A stretch of DNA of 64,000 nucleotides, taken from NCBI GenBank assembly GCA_918797485.1, contig CAKKNE010000002.1:4182501-4246500 (forward strand). The letters run 5' to 3'. This stretch comes from Pelagomonas calceolata (lineage: Eukaryota; Sar; Pelagophyceae; Pelagomonadales; Pelagomonadaceae). A program made the position numbers and the translations under genes. Below, one piece after another: positions 26,085 to 35,291 of this stretch (position 1 is its first letter; each line of letters opens with the position of its first letter). The notes under the pieces are model-generated. The model ran no database searches, was not told the origin of the DNA, and saw only the letters and a list, made by a program, of their open reading frames with translations.

Positions 26085-27383
26085 CTAAATGTCCCCCACG
26101 AACTCCGCGCCCTCCTGGGACCGCTGGTACCACTTCGCGCAGTTCAGGAGTGTTGGCACGACGATGACGAGTGCCGCCGCGCCCGAGTGGACCCCGTCGC
26201 CGGCGCCGGCCCAGCCGTCCACTATGGAACCGGGGATGAGCGGCGGCGTATACTTTACCAAGTAGGCCAAAAACGCCGAGAGCGCGAGGAGCTTGCCCAG
26301 GAAAAACGCGTCCGAGTCGAGGGCCCAGGCGTCTCCTAAATCTTCCCAACCGAGCAAGGACGCTGTTGTGGAGGACGGCGCCGCCGTTACCAGTGAAGGT
26401 GTTTCCGTTTCCGCCGCCTCGGCCTCGACGCCTTGTGTCAATCGAGCGTACAACGCCTCCGCGTCGCTGCGGCCGTCGCTCAACGTCCAGCCCGACGCGA
26501 CGGCCAGCCGATACATGGCGAAGGCCATCGTCGTATTTCCCAAACATGTGCAGCCCGCCTGGAGCGCGACGCACCACGACAGCTCGGGCGCGTTGTAGAA
26601 AAGATGGTAGCAGCACGCGACAATTCCGGACGTATGCAAGGGCAGCATGCCCCAGGTCACGCCCTTCCACTCTTTTCTACCAATAACGTCGGCGTAGCGC
26701 CAGGCGAGGCCCATGGCCACGAGCCATTCCACTAATGAGGAGGTGTGGATGATCCAGGTCGGGATCGACAGGGCGTTTATCGGTTCATTTACATTGTCGA
26801 GATTGCCTACACCATTAAGCCAGGGCGCGTGGGCCGCGGCGTCCATCGTCATCAGGTTCCCGGCGACGACGACGAAGCAAGATAGGATCGCGAACCCTGC
26901 CCAATAGGTCGCCGCGGTTCGTAATCTGTCAGGATCATCCTTTCCCGCGAGAGCGTCCCGAAAACCTAATACAACCACACAATTCGTGGCCGCGAGTAGA
27001 GATTCTGCCGCGCCATGCAACCAATCGGCGTCGGCCAGCGACGCGCCATACAGCGCACCGGCGCCGATCGCCGCCGGGATGGACCCAAACACAAACGCTA
27101 GGAGATAAGTCAAGCCGAAACACACACCTTTGGGTGCTTGCGTCTTCGGGTGCTTCAGCCAGTAGAGCATCGCGAGCCACGGCAATAAAGAGGCGCCGAA
27201 CAAACTGCCGGCGAGCTCGTCGGCCGTCGACGTGAGGGCGCTGTTCGCGGCGAGGGTGTGGGTCGTCAACTCGATGGCGTCCAGCGGTACGGCTCGTAAG
27301 GGCTGCATGGGCCTGAGGCGGCGGACAGGTGTGATGAATGCATGCGATGCGGCTGCCAGGAGGAGCAGTGCTTTGGCAGCCAT
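26085..27383 (-). CDS. Ycf49-like plastid membrane protein (DUF3593 + DUF2499)
   Basis: 432 residues. MAAKALLLLAAASHAFITPV is a signal peptide ending at A-F-I-T-P, the Ala-Phe junction that directs heterokont proteins through ER-derived membranes into the plastid. Next come a DUF3593 unit (SLLPWLAMLYWLKHPKTQAP ... ESLLAATNCVVVLGF) and a DUF2499/Ycf49 unit (ALSIPTWIIHTSSLVEWLVA, WGMLPLHTSGIVACCYHLFY). Ycf49 is encoded in some algal plastids and cyanobacteria; here both parts sit in one nuclear gene, as in plants. At least eight membrane helices. Exact function unknown. Convergent with the mTERF-SET gene at 60 bp. Confidence 0.9.
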   Translation of the reverse strand: MAAKALLLLAAASHAFITPVRRLRPMQPLRAVPLDAIELTTHTLAANSALTSTADELAGSLFGASLLPWLAMLYWLKHPKTQAPKGVCFGLTYLLAFVFGSIPAAIGAGALYGASLADADWLHGAAESLLAATNCVVVLGFRDALAGKDDPDRLRTAATYWAGFAILSCFVVVAGNLMTMDAAAHAPWLNGVGNLDNVNEPINALSIPTWIIHTSSLVEWLVAMGLAWRYADVIGRKEWKGVTWGMLPLHTSGIVACCYHLFYNAPELSWCVALQAGCTCLGNTTMAFAMYRLAVASGWTLSDGRSDAEALYARLTQGVEAEAAETETPSLVTAAPSSTTASLLGWEDLGDAWALDSDAFFLGKLLALSAFLAYLVKYTPPLIPGSIVDGWAGAGDGVHSGAAALVIVVPTLLNCAKWYQRSQEGAEFVGDI

Positions 27384-27510
27384 GGTCTACGGGTCGAGCA
27401 GTGATCGATGCCGGCTGCGGGCTGTGTCTGACAGTGAGCAGACGTTTGATAAGTGATCACTGCGTACCACAACCGTGCTTTGCGCACGACGTGCGGCTCG
27501 TGCCGCAATT

Positions 27511-28023
27511 ATGGCAGGTGAAGCTAAGCGGTCTAAGACACTAGAGGTGATTCTGCGCGGAGACTTACGCCGCCGCCGCGAGGCCTACTCAAGAACGATC
27601 ACGAGTTCTTATCCGGACTCGTATCATCTACTCGTATCGACCACGACGCCCGCGGGCTCACTGCGCGCAAGACGATACGGCCGAGGTGGCGCTCACCGAA
27701 GCGCAGGAAGACGCGCTCAGAAAGGTCTTCAATCGCGTCGATATTTCGGGCGACGGACACATCTCCGTGATAGAAGCCATCAAGGCGCTCCGCGGCGCAC
27801 GAAGTTCGACGGGCATCGAGGCCGACTTCGCGCGGCTGCTGGGCCTCGACGACATGACGCGCATCCACCAGGAAGACGGCACGAGAGATAAGCTGATGCT
27901 GGCGTTCGGCGCGCTCGACGCGGACGGCGACAAAAAGCTATCATACGAGGAGTTCCGCCGCCGCGGCGCGTGGTGGCGAGCGCGGCGACGGCGCGGGACC
28001 CCGTGCTGGCGCTCGATCCGTAG
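27511..28023 (+). CDS. Small EF-hand Ca-binding protein; gene model uncertain
   Basis: Two EF-hands are clear: VFNRVDISGDGHISVIEAIK and FGALDADGDKKLSYEEF. The EF-hand frame has no ATG; it opens at 27551 and the first M-capable codon is a GTG. One model starts at ATG 27511 and splices 27547-27685 (GTGATT...CCGAG), giving MAGEAKRSKTLE joined to VALTEAQEDALRK; both junctions read GAGGTG. After EEF a run of CGC repeats shifts the frame. The tail in another frame (RRVVASAATARDPVLALDP, stop 28021-28023) looks more natural than the Pro/Ser-rich read-through to 28177. It may have a one-base error or be a decaying gene. Confidence 0.5.
27523..27545. repeat. CTAG palindromic element, diverged copy 7
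   Basis: GCTAAGCGGTC then TAAGACACTAGA; 5' arm altered. If the EF-hand start is 27511 this copy would be coding, which is unlike the others and weakens that start. Confidence 0.55.
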
Positions 28024-28242
28024 CCCCCCTCCCCCCCCCCCATCTTACCCTAATGCACATAAAAATTGCCTAGCTCTAAAACAAAACCGGCGTCTCGCGA
28101 GCCCGCGAAATCCACCTCGCATGCTCCACTTGTCCACCCTAACGACGCTACTTTGTAATCCAGTTTATAATAAATAAATAAATACCTACTCCTCATACGC
28201 CAAGACCTACTCCTCGCCACGGCGTCGCGGCCGTCGTAGAGC

Positions 28243-28266
28243 GCTAGCGGAATGTAAGGCACTAGC
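28243..28266. repeat. CTAG palindromic element, copy 8
   Basis: GCTAGCGGAATG then TAAGGCACTAGC, 161 bp before the NSUN-like ATG. Confidence 0.85.
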
Positions 28267-28426
28267 AATCATCACAGGTGTAGCTTTGTTTTTGTTGCTA
28301 GCCCAGCAGCGGTCAAAAAGCTATGCGTTTCGCACCGTTTGATACCCCCCGGTAGTAGCCAAGTTGAGCTGCAGTAGCGTGGGGACGAATGGGGCGAACG
28401 CAGCAGCATTGCTTGTGATCGCAGCG

Positions 28427-29831
28427 ATGCTCGCATTCCTGCTCCTAAGTTGTGCACAAGCGCTCAACCCCGCAGCGCTCGCCCGCGAGGCGCTCGTCGA
28501 GTACCGCGCCAACGAACGCATCGCGCCCGACAAGGTGCTGGCGAAAGTGCTCCGAACTAATCCGTGCACGGACGGCGAGCGCCGCGCGGCGGCCGACGCA
28601 TTCCTAGGTACCGCGGCCCGGCTGCGGCGCTACGAGTGGCTCTGCAAAGACGTGCACGGGGATGCTGAAGAAATAGCGGCGTCACTGCTCCAAGCGAGGG
28701 ACGAGGACCGGACCACGACGGAGTGGCCGTCGGACCCGAACGAACGGCTGAGCGTCGAGAGCGGCGCGCCGCTCTGGCTCTGCGCGCGCTGGCGGCGCGA
28801 TCTGGGCGACGACGAAGCGCGAGCCGTCGCGTTCGCGTCGACGAGCCGCGGGCCTGTCACGTTGCGCGTGAGAGACGAGGTTGCCATAGACGCCGTCGAG
28901 GCGTCCCTCGGCGTGCGAACCGCGAGACCGCCTCGAAACATTGGTGCGCCCCGCGCGCTGACGCTGACCGAGGGCCGGCCGCCCGGCGGCGTCTGGGCGC
29001 TGCCCGGCTGGGAGGAGGCGTTGTTTGAGGTGCAGGACGCGGGCTCGCAAGCAATTGTGGAGGCGTGCGGCGATGGCTTCGGCACGGCCCTGGATATGTG
29101 CGCGGGCAACGGCGGCAAGTCCATACCGCTCGCGGCGCGCTGCCGAGAGCTCTGGTGCCACGACGTCGACACCGAGCGCCTGAAGCGCCTCCGCGCGCGG
29201 GCGCGCCGCGCCGGCGTGTCTGTTCAATGTACGGATGGAACTCTTCCGGATGCGACGTTCGACCTCGTCCTCGTCGACGCGCCCTGCAGCGGGTCGGGCG
29301 TTTTGAGGCGGCTCGGCCGCACGATGAGCTTCGACGTAGCTGATGGTGACGAAGAGGATCTCGCCGCGCGCCGGCGCAGCCGCGACCGAGTAGTCCACGC
29401 GCGCGCGGACGATGCGCTTGCTGATTTCGCTCGCTTGCAGCTCTCGCTGTTGCGCAATGCCGCGGCGCGGTGCGGCGATCGGCTCGTCTACGCGACGTGC
29501 TCGACGCTCCGCGAGGAGCTGTGTGGAAATCAATTTTACGGCGCGTTCGTGCTGAATCGCCGCGTCGACCTCCACGCCATCGACGCGACGTTGTCGGTTC
29601 CTCACCGCCCGACGGAGCCAGCGCAGCCACGTCATCGCCGAGAAATGACTTAGTGAAGAATTATCGGGTGCACCCGACACACCGGTTGATTTCCACACAG
29701 GCGAGGAGAACGAGGACGTCGTGGCGGCGTTCGACGACGAATCCTTCGAGCTCCTAGACACGCGACGGCTCCTGCCCGGCCCGTGGCACGACGGGTTTTT
29801 TGTGGCGCGGTGGCGACGGCGGTCTGTGTAA
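28427..29831 (+). CDS. RsmB/NSUN-type RNA m5C methyltransferase, split by an introner
   Basis: The start MLAFLLLSCAQALNPAALAR may be a signal for plastid import. The Rossmann methyltransferase shows EVQDAGSQAIVEACG, SAM site ALDMCAGNGGKS, motif IV VDAPCSGSGVLRRLG and the catalytic motif VI YATCSTLREE. The family transfers methyl from SAM to C5 of cytosine in rRNA or tRNA using the two Cys. The frame then meets a 182-bp insertion (29519-29700) and resumes at 29703 with EENEDVVAAFDDESFELLDT to the stop at 29829-29831. Splicing 29511-29700 (GC-AG) restores LREENEDVV exactly. A GT donor at 29523 also keeps frame, adding four residues. About 404 residues after splicing. Confidence 0.85.
29519..29700 (+). 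mobile_element. Introner element (short TIR DNA transposon acting as an intron)
   Basis: 182 bp with perfect 15-bp terminal inverted repeats: it starts CTGTGTGGAAATCAA and ends TTGATTTCCACACAG. It is flanked by an exact 8-bp direct repeat GCGAGGAG (29511-29518 and 29701-29708), the target-site duplication. It interrupts motif-VI-proximal coding sequence; removing it with one copy of the duplication restores the conserved reading. The 3' end supplies the AG acceptor inside the inverted repeat, and the donor is GC in the target duplication or GT just inside the 5' end. This is the structure described for introners of Micromonas and the pelagophyte Aureococcus. It is non-autonomous; no transposase is encoded. 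Confidence 0.93.
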
Positions 29832-29867
29832 GAGTGTTTTCTGTGACCCCTTTTACCAAGATGATCC

Positions 29868-31163
29868 TTACCCAAAGTCCCGCACGTCTGACGGCGGCCC
29901 ACCCCTGTCGATCGCAGCCCTAATAACGTTCTGCAGCTCCATGGCCGTCGGCCTTTCCACAAACTCCGCGTGTCTCCTATAAGCCCCTCTTCCAATATCC
30001 ACGAAGATCTCGTAGGGCGCCGGGTAGCGCCGCGAGACGACGACGCGCACGGGAGGCGTCCCGCCGCGGACCATGAGCGGCCGCAGGCAATACGCCTCCG
30101 TCGCGTCGAAGTACTCGCGCGGCGGCTCCGCTCCGCCCGGCTCGTCGTGCCGATGGTTCAACACAACAACGGGTAAATTCTTGAATGCCGCCGCTCGGAA
30201 CACCCGCCGCGTGGCCACCATGTCCTCGTTGGAGAACGGCGCGAAGACAACATATAAAGTCGACTCGGGCGTCTCCTCTTCATTGGCTTGCCCGAAGTTT
30301 AGGAGCAGCGGCTCCGCGGTGATGCCCGCTTCCTCCGCGAGGCGCGTCGTGCCGGCCGCGTCCAACAGCACCAAGTTATCGTAGGGTAACCGCGAGAGGG
30401 CGTTCTTGGACCAAGCTAAGACAGCGGAGCCATCGATCGTTTTTTGAGCTGGATCTAAACCCTCCACGCGCGCCTCGATCAAAACTTTCCGCTTCCCTTC
30501 GAGCACGGCAGCCACCGTCGCGTCGCACGCGTGCCGCGCCGCCTCCGCGAGGTCTAGGGCCACACCGTCCGGCACGGCGGGCCGCGCCTCGCCGGCGCCT
30601 CCTTTCGGATTCAGGGCCTCCGCGAGGCCGTCGGGCAGGTCCGACGACGGCATTGACGGCTCCCGGGCCTCGGGCGTGCCGCGCTCTTCCCTCAGCTTCG
30701 AGAGCTCTTCACCAAGACTGTCCGTCGGCTCGTCGGGCGCGCGGCTCTTCTTCCGGCGGCCGAAGAGGCCCCTTTTTTTGGTTTCGTCGGCGCCCGGCTC
30801 GTCCGCGGCGGCGGCCGGTGGTGTCTCCGCCTCCGCGGCCGGCGAATCGCCGCCGCCGCCGAATAGCGCATCCATGCGCGCGCGCATCGCCGCGTCGTCG
30901 TCGTCCGCTGCGGCCGGCGGTACCGGCTCTGGCGGCGCCTCGGCGGCCGGCGGTTCGGCGGCCGGCGGCTCCGCGGCCGGCGCCTCGCCGCCCCCGAACA
31001 TCGCCTCCATACGTGCGCGCATCTCGGCGATGCGCTCTGCTTCGGCGTCACTCTCCGGTGGCCTCTCATCGTCCACTGCTCGCAACGCTGGTGTACGCTG
31101 TGGCAGCGGTGGCCGCAGGACAAAGGATTGCACGCATGCGCATGCCGCGAGCAAGAGTTTCAT
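29868..31163 (-). CDS. Plastid-targeted DUF1995 protein
   Basis: 431 residues from the ATG at 31163; upstream only TTG. MKLLLAACACVQSFVLRPPL is a signal peptide with a following Phe-containing junction (S-F-V-L-R-P), fitting secondary-plastid import. Residues ~30-200 are Ala/Pro/Glu-rich with two MRARMEAMFGGG/MRARMDALFGGG repeats. The DUF1995 body follows (ARHACDATVAAVLEGKRKVL ... VVSRRYPAPYEIFVDIGRGA). In plants DUF1995 proteins are plastid-located (e.g. LPA3, photosystem II assembly). The divergent neighbour is a paralogue. 3' end 36 bp from the methyltransferase gene. Confidence 0.82.
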   Translation of the reverse strand: MKLLLAACACVQSFVLRPPLPQRTPALRAVDDERPPESDAEAERIAEMRARMEAMFGGGEAPAAEPPAAEPPAAEAPPEPVPPAAADDDDAAMRARMDALFGGGGDSPAAEAETPPAAAADEPGADETKKRGLFGRRKKSRAPDEPTDSLGEELSKLREERGTPEAREPSMPSSDLPDGLAEALNPKGGAGEARPAVPDGVALDLAEAARHACDATVAAVLEGKRKVLIEARVEGLDPAQKTIDGSAVLAWSKNALSRLPYDNLVLLDAAGTTRLAEEAGITAEPLLLNFGQANEEETPESTLYVVFAPFSNEDMVATRRVFRAAAFKNLPVVVLNHRHDEPGGAEPPREYFDATEAYCLRPLMVRGGTPPVRVVVSRRYPAPYEIFVDIGRGAYRRHAEFVERPTAMELQNVIRAAIDRGGPPSDVRDFG

Positions 31164-31433
31164 CGTCTGGCGATCTGTGCGCGGTGCGTTTTGAGTCGTG
31201 CGCAAGTTCTATACGTTTGCGTTGCGCTTGGCGCCGCGCGCGTGCCCGATCCAACTCTGAGATGCCGGCCGATGGAGAGCGGCTGATGGAGAGCGGCACC
31301 CAAACCGCTCCAAAATTGCCTCACGAATCGATAAAAAGCCTCCGTTGCGCTTAACGGGTGCCGAGCGATGCGTGCCTAGTTTGCTTGCGCTTCCCGACGT
31401 GCCCGCGGCAGAGGACCTGCCTGCAGCACAACA

Positions 31434-32270
31434 ATGCGAGCTGTCTACCTCTGCGCGGTCGCAGCAGCCCTGCGGCCCGCGCCACGGACGCGACGACGGA
31501 CGCGCCTCGGGTCGTCGACCGACGTCGACGACTTCCGGCAGCGCCTGGAGGCCGGCGCCTTCTTCCTCGACGACGGCCGACACGACGTCATCGCGTGCGA
31601 CACGCGGCAGGCCGCGCAGCATGCTGGGGAGGCGCTAAAGGCGGCCGTGCTCACGGGCGAGCGGCGTTGTGTGATTGACTGCCGCGTCGACACCTTCGAC
31701 TCGACGTCGCGCCGCTTCGCCGCCGACGACACGGCGAGATGGATAAGACGCTGCGCGAACGAGGTCGCGTTCTTCTTCGAGACCTGCACGCTGCTCTACC
31801 CGCAAGCCGCGTCCGGCGCGGCGCCGACGGCGGCCGGGCTGCCCGTCGAGCCCCTCCTCAAAAAATGGGGGCAGGTCATGGACGGCTCCGAGGACCACGG
31901 TTTGGCACCGACGGACTGTTTCTTCGTCGTGTCGCCGTCGACGTTTGACGAGCTCGTGGCGCTGCGACGGTTGTACCGAGCGGCGATGGCGGCGCGGGCG
32001 CTCATCGTCGTCGTGAACCACGGCTTCGAGGCGCCGCCGCCCGAACTCGAGGAGGCTTCGGAAGTCTACCGGCTCCAGCCCCTCGATATCGAGGAGCCAT
32101 CCACAGGGAAAGTCGCGCGCGTCTGCGTGTCGCGGCGCTTCCCCGCATCATATGAAGTTTACGCTGCACGCGGAAAACAGTACGAGGCGTCGAATCGGGG
32201 TGTGTTCAAACAAAAACCGGACGACGCCGTCGTGCGGGCCGTGGCAAGACAGGTCCTAGATGAAAGTTGA
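31434..32270 (+). CDS. DUF1995-like paralogue, short form
   Basis: 278 residues. The head MRAVYLCAVAAALRPAPRTR is a short signal with a basic run. The body aligns with the divergent neighbour by eye: LIVVVNHGFEAPPPELEEAS against VVVLNHRHDEPGG, and RVCVSRRFPASYEVYAARGK against RVVVSRRYPAPYEIFVDIGR. It lacks the long low-complexity spacer. The shared 5' region is 270 bp. Likely a plastid protein related to DUF1995; role unknown. Confidence 0.8.
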   Translation: MRAVYLCAVAAALRPAPRTRRRTRLGSSTDVDDFRQRLEAGAFFLDDGRHDVIACDTRQAAQHAGEALKAAVLTGERRCVIDCRVDTFDSTSRRFAADDTARWIRRCANEVAFFFETCTLLYPQAASGAAPTAAGLPVEPLLKKWGQVMDGSEDHGLAPTDCFFVVSPSTFDELVALRRLYRAAMAARALIVVVNHGFEAPPPELEEASEVYRLQPLDIEEPSTGKVARVCVSRRFPASYEVYAARGKQYEASNRGVFKQKPDDAVVRAVARQVLDES

Positions 32271-32419
32271 CGGAATGTGTATACGCCACTCCCGGACCGG
32301 CGGCCCTCAACTGTTTTAAGTAAGACATAGTAGATAGTTACCCGCTCTTCTTTAGCTTCAGTTTCTTCTCCTGCGTGGGGAAAGCGACTGGTGGAGTCGA
32401 CGCCAGCGCGACGATGGCG

Positions 32420-34672
32420 TCACGAAGAGTCAAAGGACGCGGGAGGCAGCACCTTCTTCTTCTTCTTGGATTTGGACGAAGTAGACCCCATGTCGACATA
32501 CGCCTGCTGGTTGTTGATGGGCACGTAGGCCTGGCCCGTCCGTTGTTGCGCGTGTTGGAGGATAGAGAGCGAGCCGGCACCCGCGGACATCTTGATACTG
32601 CGTTGCCGTTCCGCCTCGCGCGCCGCGAATTTTTCGGTTTTCTTCTTGCCGGGGCCCTTCCCATGAAATTTGTGGCACATCTGCCGGAAAGCTTCTTTGC
32701 GCGTGAGTAATTTGCCGTCGGCGTCCCTATATTCTAATTTAATAGGCTTGAAGGCAATATCAGCGTTCTGCGCCGCCAACCTTTGGGCTTCGGCCATATC
32801 TTCACCGGAAGTGCCGTCGCTCTTGAAGTCCCGACGATCGCGCGCTCGGCCAATGCTCGCCTCGACGTGCTGCGTCTGGACGTCTCCGGTCTGCCTCAGT
32901 AAACCCATGGTCGCGGCCATGCCATCTCGAGCGAGCGGTTGTTTATGTAAGAAATCCACCAATTCGCCGCGCGCCTCCGCCTCGGCCGCCTCGACGCTCT
33001 CGTCGTCTGAAGGAGGTGCTTCTTCCATCACTACATCATCAGTCGTTTTCTCTTCCTTGGCCTGGGCGCGTTCCTCCAGTCGCGCTCGTAGTCGAGCCGT
33101 GAATTCGGTTGTTGACGTGAACACTAAGGCGTCCGTGGGCTCCGCGGTGTCTTCGGGAGCCTCCTCCTTGACACGAGCCGCCAGCGCCGCCGCGCCGGCC
33201 TCGCCCGTCGGTTTTTCACTTTTGAGCCTTCTAGCGCGATCTAAGGCGGCCCGCAATTCCGCATCATCTTCGTCCTCGCCGAGACCGCTCACGTACTTCT
33301 GCGAAGACTCCTGTTCAGTGACGGGAGCGTCGGGGATGGCGCGCGCGGCTTGCGCTGTAGACTTCACCTCATCCACGGACGCCCCGAGGCCCTTGCCGAG
33401 GTTGTTTTGCGCCGTCTTCTGCGCCGCCGCCCAGTTCGCCTTTCGGCGCTGGTCGTCGCCGTCGTCCGCCTGGACCCGTCGCGATCGCGATCCTCGTTCC
33501 CCATCGACCTCCTCGAGGCCGTCGAGGATGGACCCGGTCGACGGCAGCGCCTTCCTGGAAGCTTTCCGAGCTTTCTTTTCCTTCTTCCTAAATAACTTCC
33601 GGGCTTCGTCTCGCGTCAGGTAGTCGTTCTGCGTCTCGAACGCGGCGGAAGACGCGTCGACGCCGCCCCAGCGGCCCGTACGTAAAGTACTGGTGTCATT
33701 CGTGTCCATCTTGGCGTTCGGAGCTTTGCCCATCCTCTGAGCTAACGCAGCGATGTCCGCGCCCGACAAATGCGACTGATCCTTAGCAGACAACCCGCCA
33801 CTACTACCAATCTTCAGCTTGTGGGCCTGCTTCGTCCGATCATCATATTTCGCCATCACAGAACCCCCAGCAGTAGTGCCAGTGGCATACTCGAAATCAT
33901 CTGCCACGTCACCGCCCATGTGCAAGGCTTGCTCCTCCTGCAACTCGACGCGCTTCCGCCGGATCTTGTCGTCTTCGGCGCGATTGACGTTCTGGAGCGT
34001 GTGCTGCGACTCCTTCTTCAAACCGACCAATTTCCCATGTTCGTTGCGCTCCAAAATGTGTTCGTCCTCCAGCGTCAGAATCATCTCGTCGCCGACTTTG
34101 AGCGCTTCCGCGGAGTGGGCGGCCACATTCAAGCCCTCTAAATCGTTAGATGTATAAGCTCGCTCTTGATCCAACTGGAGTCTCCGTCTTCGTTCCGCCT
34201 CCAAGGCTACGAGCTGCGGGTCCTCCTTCTGGCGCCGTTGGCGCTGGACCCACGCTTTTGCATCATCTACCTCGTCTCCTAGCGTCGATTCGGGGAGTTT
34301 GGCCGAAGCTTCTCGTCTTCTCTTCGCCTTGGCTAATTCCGCTTCGATGTCCGCCAATCGTCTAGCTTCTAGTCTCTCAGCTCGAGCGAGCTCGAAGTTG
34401 CGCTCGGCCTGCTCGCGAGCTTTGGCTGCGGCGCTCGACACTTCCGCGTTGAGGGGCTTTAATCCAAGTTTCGCTCTCAGCGCGTTCGTGTCGTCGACGG
34501 TCATGGAGACCTCGCCGTCGGCGCTCGTGGAGACCTTGACGCTCTCCGCTAATTTAGCGTAGTCGACGCGCTCCGGTGCTGGCGCGGCCTTGGGCGGCTC
34601 GCGGCGCGGGCGGCGGTCTCGGCTGCGCGAGCGGCTGCGCGAGCGGCTGCGCTTGCGGTCGCGGCGGCCCAT
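32420..34672 (-). CDS. SART1: SART1/Snu66, U4/U6.U5 tri-snRNP protein
   Basis: 750 residues. The start MGRRDRKRSRSRSRSRSRDR is an RS-rich nuclear head. Then comes the SART1 signature region (TNALRAKLGLKPL), long charged helices (AKRRREASAKLPESTLGDEV), and HMGGDVADDFEYATG, typical of the central region. The C-terminus contains KEAFRQMCHKFHGKGPGKKK and QQRTGQAYVPINN. SART1 is needed to recruit the tri-snRNP to the prespliceosome. Full length by domain content. An introner in a neighbouring gene shows that splicing matters in this genome. Confidence 0.92.
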   Translation of the reverse strand: MGRRDRKRSRSRSRSRSRDRRPRREPPKAAPAPERVDYAKLAESVKVSTSADGEVSMTVDDTNALRAKLGLKPLNAEVSSAAAKAREQAERNFELARAERLEARRLADIEAELAKAKRRREASAKLPESTLGDEVDDAKAWVQRQRRQKEDPQLVALEAERRRRLQLDQERAYTSNDLEGLNVAAHSAEALKVGDEMILTLEDEHILERNEHGKLVGLKKESQHTLQNVNRAEDDKIRRKRVELQEEQALHMGGDVADDFEYATGTTAGGSVMAKYDDRTKQAHKLKIGSSGGLSAKDQSHLSGADIAALAQRMGKAPNAKMDTNDTSTLRTGRWGGVDASSAAFETQNDYLTRDEARKLFRKKEKKARKASRKALPSTGSILDGLEEVDGERGSRSRRVQADDGDDQRRKANWAAAQKTAQNNLGKGLGASVDEVKSTAQAARAIPDAPVTEQESSQKYVSGLGEDEDDAELRAALDRARRLKSEKPTGEAGAAALAARVKEEAPEDTAEPTDALVFTSTTEFTARLRARLEERAQAKEEKTTDDVVMEEAPPSDDESVEAAEAEARGELVDFLHKQPLARDGMAATMGLLRQTGDVQTQHVEASIGRARDRRDFKSDGTSGEDMAEAQRLAAQNADIAFKPIKLEYRDADGKLLTRKEAFRQMCHKFHGKGPGKKKTEKFAAREAERQRSIKMSAGAGSLSILQHAQQRTGQAYVPINNQQAYVDMGSTSSKSKKKKKVLPPASFDSS

Positions 34673-35291
34673 TGCTTGTTTCTTACGGCGTTACCGTGCG
34701 CTTCTTAACGTGCGCTTGCGCCGCGCGGCGCTCGCCTCAGGCTGGTCTGAGGGTTTTGTTGCCGGCGCTTCGGCGGCGCGCCAAAAAGCAAGCAGAGCGC
34801 GAAGCACAGCGATGAATGAGGTCTGCAGTCGTATGAGCGCTTGCCTTGCTTTCGTCGAGGCTGCGCCGCGCTTTGCTTGTGCTTGGGCTTGCTAGTGTCT
34901 TACAAGCCGCTAGCTCAACTTGCCGAGAAGTCGCACGTCGTGCCGCCGCGCCCTCGCACGAGCTCGGCGAACGAGTCGTAGCGCTACGACGTGGGCCGCT
35001 AGGGCCACGTTTTGATTGGCTCGTCCGCCTCATGAGCCTCCTTGACAGCTCGGTAAATTGAGCGGCAGCGGCTGCCGCGGAGCGACAGCGGTGCCCGACG
35101 CGTTTTGACTACGGACGCCGGCGCGGCCTTCCAGCGAGGCGGCTCCCACGACGCCGCGGCGCGTCTCCTTTTCGCTGGGGCAGCCCCCGGTCCGCGACCG
35201 CCCGCGCCCGCCGCGGGGCCGGCTCTCACCCAAAAAGAGCGCCACCCGCGCGACCAGCCTGCGCGCGCGCCCGCCCGCGCGCGCGAGGGCC
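34673..35291. promoter_or_regulatory. 619-bp divergent intergenic region
   Basis: Between SART1 and the RGS gene, the longest gap in the window. It contains the consensus CTAG element at 34891-34914. Open frames crossing it have no supported start. Confidence 0.6.
34891..34914. repeat. CTAG palindromic element, copy 9 (consensus)
   Basis: GCTAGTGTCTTACA then AGCCGCTAGC, identical over 24 bp to the copy at 57540. 219 bp from the SART1 ATG and 378 bp from the RGS ATG; preceded by GGGCTT. Confidence 0.9.

Noticed and set aside
28682-29995. 437-residue open frame antisense to the methyltransferase
   Set aside because: Arg-rich low-complexity product and it crosses the introner without respecting it.
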